This document shows, in pieces, positions 59,185 to 64,000 of a stretch of 64,000 nt of DNA; the stretch's first letter is position 1; every line of letters starts with the position of its first letter. The notes under the pieces are model-generated. The model was not told the origin of the DNA, did not search any database, and saw only the letters and a program-made list of their open reading frames with translations. The position numbers were made by a program, and so were the translations under genes. The stretch lies in assembly GCF_020283565.1 (NCBI RefSeq), contig NC_060064.1, forward strand, positions 27,424,337 to 27,488,336, written 5' to 3'. The DNA is from Trifolium pratense (lineage: Eukaryota; Streptophyta; Magnoliopsida; Fabales; Fabaceae).

Positions 59185-62100
59185 TTACAAACGCAAACTA
59201 GAGTGATTAAAATAGTCTGTGCTATAATTTTGACTACCAAATGCCATCCTTCGAAACAATCTTATTTCTTCAGATTGTTGTGCAGAGTCAAATGCCTGGC
59301 TTTCACCAACTCGCATTCCGTTCGTTAGATCTGAAGTTGCTAAGCTTTCGAAAGCTCTAACAACCTATGATATGAAATTGAGAAAAAACAATGTCAGTAG
59401 TTTGCATGTTTGCTTGTTGATAAACTCAAATTTCACTTTTGCAGTTTATTTTGAATATTTACCTGTCCCATGCGAGGTCTCTTAGAAGCTGAATGCCGAA
59501 CACAAGCAGCAGCAACTTCAATCATGCAAAACATTTCACTATCAATGTAGTTCTTTCCTAGCTTTGGATCTATGAAACTCTCAAATTCCCCAGTTTCAAG
59601 TGCATCACTTAGCAAAGGTCGAGCCTGAAATAAAGGTAGTATCATCAGTGACAAAAGGTCGAAGAGCTGACAGTATTCAATGGTGATTCAAGGGAAAAAA
59701 TTCGTTCTTTATAAGTTTAGACAAAAGAACTGACATATGGCTATTAAGCTATATGACTCTAAATTCTCATTTCCCATGTACAGTATGCATCAGTGTTGTC
59801 AAATAGCAGCGTTATACCGTAGCAGAATTTGAACAATTCGTTTTTGTTCCTTGATACACTGTTTATTACAAAGTGCTGTCAAATAGCGGCCAATAGCACT
59901 TCAAGTTCAACATAGCGGAATTTAAACAAACAACTATCTTCCATGAACCGCGTTTGACAAAACTGGTATGCATGCAAAGTTTGTTGACGCAAGTCTACTA
60001 TGATTAGGTCAACAAAATGTTACTTTCCACAAGTAAAAGGATAATTGCAAAGCAATAGTCAGGGACCTAACTCTACATATAATGTTGAATCATAAAAATA
60101 TTGCCAAACATTGGAGGCATGGAAAAAATTAAGGACTTTTAGTGTGCATACTTTTACTAAATTAAGGTTTCTATAACTTGGACTTTTCGTTTGCATGCTC
60201 ACTCTTCGATCCTCTTAGAATGTCCTCACCTCTCAGATCAGTGATTCAAAAGAGTGAGCATTTTGTTGTCCTTTTCATACCGGAGTAACTATGATAAAAG
60301 ATAAAATTTCCAAAGATCAGAAAACTAATGGTTTATTAGCTATAAGATCAGAAAAAGTAAAGCAACAGTAATAAATGAGTTATGAGAGTAAGATTGATAT
60401 CTCTATATACCCATTCAACTAGACTCTCATCGCTCATTTGTGATGGATCTACTGGCATCCGTCCGGTAATGAGCTCCAAAAGCACAACTCCAAAAGAATA
60501 TACATCAGACTTGTCGGTCAATTTTCCACTTGACGCGTATTCAGGGGCAACGTACCTTTTCAAAACGGAGAAAACGCAATCATTATTTACACAATTTTTG
60601 TACCAATAGATTGTTAGTGTAAAAAAAAAATGAACAGTTTTGTAGACATATTAATGTATATATATACTCACCCAAAAGTTCCCATGACGCGCGTCGTTAC
60701 ATGTGTATTTGCATCTAGAGCTAATTTCGCTAGGCCAAAATCTGAGACCTATAACATTAGAAATAAGAGTCCTTAGGTTTGTATATAAATAAGGAAAATG
60801 CTAAACAATGCCCCCGGGGCACTGTTTAAGGAACCAAATATAGTAATATCATATTGAAGTTTGTGCGGTCAACGCCTCGAAAGTCTAAAAAGTGTTATTT
60901 TCAATTTTAAAATTTCCTTTTTTTGTTTCCTTAACCAATGCCCCGGGGGCACCGGTTAGCATGACCCTATAAATAAATGGAGAAAACAATGAAATGTGCA
61001 TAAACATGAAACAACATAGGTGGTGTCAAACATTGAAATAGTAGAGTGGTATATACCTGAGCTTCATAGTTGTAATCCAAAAGAATGTTTGATGGCTTGA
61101 TATCTCTGTGAATAATCCGAGGATTGCCTGAAATGTGCATAAAAATGAAACAACATAGGTGGTGTCAGCTCAATTGACTCCTATCTGTCGTAACATTGAT
61201 ACATATTTGAAATATCATTATTTAACAATTTTTTTATGCATAAAATTTAATCTTCTAAGAGCTAGGGTGTCTATAAATTGTGTATCAATTCATATTCATG
61301 TAATAGTAAATCTGAATTTAGCTATTTTGAACGGATTTTGCCTGCCACTCTGCCGAGCTAATCAGAGCAGATGAGCATCTCTTTCAAAATTTCTAAACTC
61401 AAAGTGAAGTGATTGGCATTTATTTATGTGCATGTCATGCGCAGATAACAAAACAATGATGATTGGCAATTACAGTCTTCATGGAGATAAGCTATTCCTC
61501 GAGCTGCACCAGCTGCGATTTTAACACGTTTTTCCCATTCCAGCACAGGTTGACCTCCCTCTGCAAATTTCAACTTCATTCAAGACAATACAATCGAAGC
61601 TACTAAAAGAATCACACTTATAATGAAACAATCTTGTATTGTACAAACTGAGAAGTAGTTATATTTACCATGTAGATGAAAATGAAGTGTGTTGTTAGGG
61701 ACATAGTCATAGACAAGTATTTTTCTGTTATCTTGAATGCAGTGTCCAACTAAAGAAACCAAATGGCGATGATGTATGCGACTAATTATGTCGACTTCAG
61801 CTTTGAATTCTCTCTCCCCTTGACTCCCACCAATTTTGAGCTGCTTCACCGCTATCTCTCTGCCATCAGGTAAACATCCTTTATACACAGAACCAAATCC
61901 ACCTTCTCCCAAAAGATTCATAGTTGAGAAACCATTTGTGGCCTTGATTAGTTCTTCATATGAAAACCAGTTCCTTGAGTGGCCCATTCCACCACCACCA
62001 GGGTCAGATGGTGTATGCACAACATCACTGCTAGATCCACTTCTTACAAGAGGATCAGAGGCAGCGTGTATCTTTAAAAAGGATGAATCTGGACAATGTT

Positions 62101-63531
62101 ACAAACCCTAATTGATTCAAATTCAATGCCAAGAAAGTCACAAAGCTATAATTTTTTATTTAGTTTAGAAGTATGACTATGATAAAATAACAAACGAGTA
62201 TATAGCGCCGAGATTTCAAATTGAAGTTGTATCTGTTGTCCAACATATGTTTTTTGGTCTTCACCTTCTGGTTCCCGGGGTAAGGCCCCAGGTAATCCAG
62301 ATTTTGGCCGCGAGATAAGTAAAGTTTAGCAAAGAATTGTTCCTACAGAAATCAAACTCGGGTTCTCCCGAACGATTCGTCCTAGGAGGCCTCATTAAGC
62401 ACTTGAGCGAGCTCAATTACTTGGTTATATCTGTTGTCCGAGTCCGACATTGTTCATAACAGACACCCGACACATGTGGTTGGTTACATTCCATTATCTA
62501 ATTATTTCAAATTACCATTGGTGTCAACGTATCAGGGTTGTCTCTAGTGTTCGTGTATGTGCTTGCAAAAGGTACAATAGAAAGGAAAAGAAATACATAC
62601 CTGATTCAGTTGAGGAGGGAAGAGTGAAAGGCATGACATAACCATCATGAGGAGAATCCCTTTTCTTTTGCCTCCTCAAACACCATATAGCAACTCCAAT
62701 GAAGCCAAGCAATAGAATTCCACCAAATACAGCTATAGCCACTACAGCACCAGAACCAATTCCACCACTGCTGCTTCCGGATTCAGGGCTTGATTGTTCT
62801 GGTCCATTCTGTGGTGGCGGAGGCGGCGACAAATGAATGATTGAGGGTGATGGAGGTGATACCCTTGGTGTTGAATTTGAAGGCCGAGGTGGTGGTGAAC
62901 TAGGTCTTGCAGGAGGGCTGGTTGATGATGGTGATGGTGATGGTGATGGTGCCGGTAATGGTGACGGCGGTGATGATGCTGGTGGTGGAGTTTGAGATGA
63001 GTTATTGGGGGATGGTGGAGGTGAAGGTCTGGGTGGTGTCACGGTGGGAGAAGGGGGTGAATTTTCCGGTGGAGATGATTGGGGTGGATTTGAAGGTGCA
63101 ATTGGTGGTGAAGGCGGGGGAGGGCTTCTTGATTGTGGTGGTGGTGGTGAGCGACGAGGTGGAGAAGATGGTAGTGGCGACGGTGCTACTGGTGGTGAAG
63201 GCGGAGGAGAGCTTCTTGGAGGAACGGGTGATTGCGGTGGCGGTGAGGGACGAGCTGGTGAAGATGGTGGTGGCGATTGGGGCGATGGAGGAGGGCGTGT
63301 TGGCGGGGTTGGAGTAGGAGCTACAGGAGGCGGCGATGGAGGTGAAGGCCGAGGAGACGACGGCACAGCTGGAGGAGGAGCAGCCGGAGGAGGTGAAGAG
63401 GAAGAGGGTGGTTGCTGCGGTGGTGGAGGTGAAGTTGAACTGTTAGGCGACGGAGCAGTAGATGAGGAAGGCGGACGAGTGGTATTAGAAGGTAGTTGCG
63501 GTGGTGCCGGAGACGGCGACGCTGCCGACAT
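59185..63531 (-). CDS. Proline-rich extensin-like receptor kinase (PERK family)
   Basis: Plasma-membrane receptor kinase thought to sense cell-wall state. Eight exons: 63531-62601, 62088-61669, 61560-61474, 61127-61057, 60748-60672, 60555-60411, 59624-59463, 59364-59185; GT/AG introns, consistent phases, product 690 aa. Residues 1-245 are almost all Pro, Ser, Ala and Thr with SPPPP-type motifs; PERKs usually lack a classical signal peptide, as here. Transmembrane helix about 261-284, then basic RRQKKR. Kinase: [11 protein letters not shown], Lys392, HRDIKPSN (HRD 486-488), DFG 506-508, [14 protein letters not shown], and [17 protein letters not shown]. All catalytic residues are present. The residue after the Cys before the catalytic loop is Asn (CNPRIIHRD); PERKs I know typically have His there. 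The C-terminus ([16 protein letters not shown]) is Ser-, Asn- and Tyr-rich. Closest in style to PERK8-PERK13. Transposons sit in introns 1, 4 and 6. Confidence 0.93.
59791..59965. mobile_element. hAT-like MITE in PERK intron 6
   Basis: 175 bp, ends CAGTGTTGTCAAATAGC and, in reverse complement, CAGTTTTGTCAAACGCG, flanked by the 8-bp repeat GTATGCAT (59783-59790 and 59966-59973). An internal copy of the end (GTGCTGTCAAATAGCGGC) is present. Confidence 0.85.
60793..60967. mobile_element. Mutator-like MITE in PERK intron 4
   Basis: 175 bp flanked by the 9-bp repeat TATAAATAA (60784-60792 and 60968-60976). Inverted ends GGAAAATGCTAAACAATGCC and, in reverse complement, GGGTCATGCTAACCGGTGCC, with GCCCCCGGGGCA palindromes near each end. 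The 9-bp duplication fits a Mutator-type transposase. Confidence 0.85.
62242..62427 (-). mobile_element. SINE-like element in PERK intron 1
   Basis: 186 bp flanked by TATCTGTTGTCC (62230-62241 and 62428-62439). On the minus strand it starts TAACCAAGTAATTGAGCTCG and holds a B-box-like GAGTTTGATTTC. This copy defines the borders of the family also seen at 7.4, 10.7-11.0, 37.2 and 48.9 kb. Confidence 0.75.
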
Positions 63532-64000
63532 ATTTTGTATTTCTTCTAAACTTCAAATTCACCACATTTCACACGTGCAAAATATCTTCTTATCACAAAC
63601 CAAACTTCCAATACCGAACTAACTAACCAGAACCATATAGTATGATGATTTATGCTAAAAAGGACAAGACAAAACAATTATGTCGGAGATCGAAGTTAAG
63701 ATGAAGAATGTTTCTGACACAAACTCTTGACTGTTTCTTACCAGTTTCAATATCGTTCAAAATTGTCTCCTGATTCAAAAACCGAGTTTCAGAAACCGAG
63801 TTTCAATATGAAGAAACACAGTGTGTTTCAGAATCTTTGCAATAGACATAGTATCATGATGATGATGATGATGATAACAACTCACTACCATTGACAGGAT
63901 CCCAACAACTCAAACCATAAATAAAAACCAAAGTGTGTTTTCTTTGAATAATTCTTTTACTTTAGCAGCATCAGTGTTCTGAATTTAATGAAGGTAATAG
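63532..64000 (-). promoter_or_regulatory. PERK upstream region
   Basis: Expected to hold the PERK promoter and 5' UTR. An (ATG)n run of seven units lies at about 63857-63877. No clear TATA box was assigned. Confidence 0.4.

Noticed and set aside
63005..63622. Glycine-rich open frame on the plus strand
   Set aside because: It is the antisense of the proline-rich exon of the PERK gene, where CCN codons read as GGN on the other strand.

Overview
The window is plant nuclear DNA. It is very AT-rich between genes, with short coding exons, GT-AG introns, many small DNA transposons, tRNA-derived SINEs and LINE fragments, and all protein-coding genes have angiosperm architectures. Gene content and repeat style suggest a legume, most likely Medicago truncatula or a close relative; this is inference, since no marker here fixes the species.

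Layout. (1) 1.9-5.3 kb, minus strand: an LRR receptor kinase of the MIK2-like group (1,097 aa, 2 exons). (2) 8.2-35.6 kb, minus strand: a tandem array of five group-2 pectin methylesterase genes (PMEI domain + processing motif + PME domain, 2 exons each), called PME1-PME5 here from left to right. Four are intact. PME3 carries a 2-bp deletion in the QDTL active-site region and stops early. An orphan PME promoter at about 21.5 kb marks a sixth, lost copy. The 3' and 5' flanks of the copies are also related, so the duplicated units were larger than the genes. Spaces between copies are filled with transposons, a LINE with a MITE nested in its reading frame, and exon-like scraps. (3) 38.1-45.2 kb, minus strand: a 15-exon gene for tyrosyl-DNA phosphodiesterase 1 with an N-terminal FHA domain (648 aa). 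(4) 45.2-53.7 kb: gene-free, with a GC-rich hAT-like element, a LINE tail with a 17-bp target duplication, long AT microsatellites and a gypsy-type retroelement scrap. (5) 53.8-56.7 kb, plus strand: a 3-exon 2-oxoglutarate dioxygenase of the C20 gibberellin 2-oxidase (GA2ox8-like) type. (6) 59.2-63.5 kb, minus strand: an 8-exon PERK-type proline-rich receptor kinase (690 aa).

The genes do not form a pathway. Loose themes are cell-wall perception and modification (LRR kinase, PME array, PERK), DNA repair (TDP1) and hormone catabolism (GA2ox). The most notable non-genic pattern is a scatter of at least ten micro-insertions: 11-19 bp direct repeats flanking only 12-22 bp that are mostly an A- or T-run plus a few bases. 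They look like retrotransposition events reduced almost to the poly(A) tail. One 179-bp LINE tail with a 17-bp target duplication shows the longer form of the same event.

Exon boundaries were deduced by hand from splice signals and reading-frame continuity. No alignments, database searches or transcript data were available.
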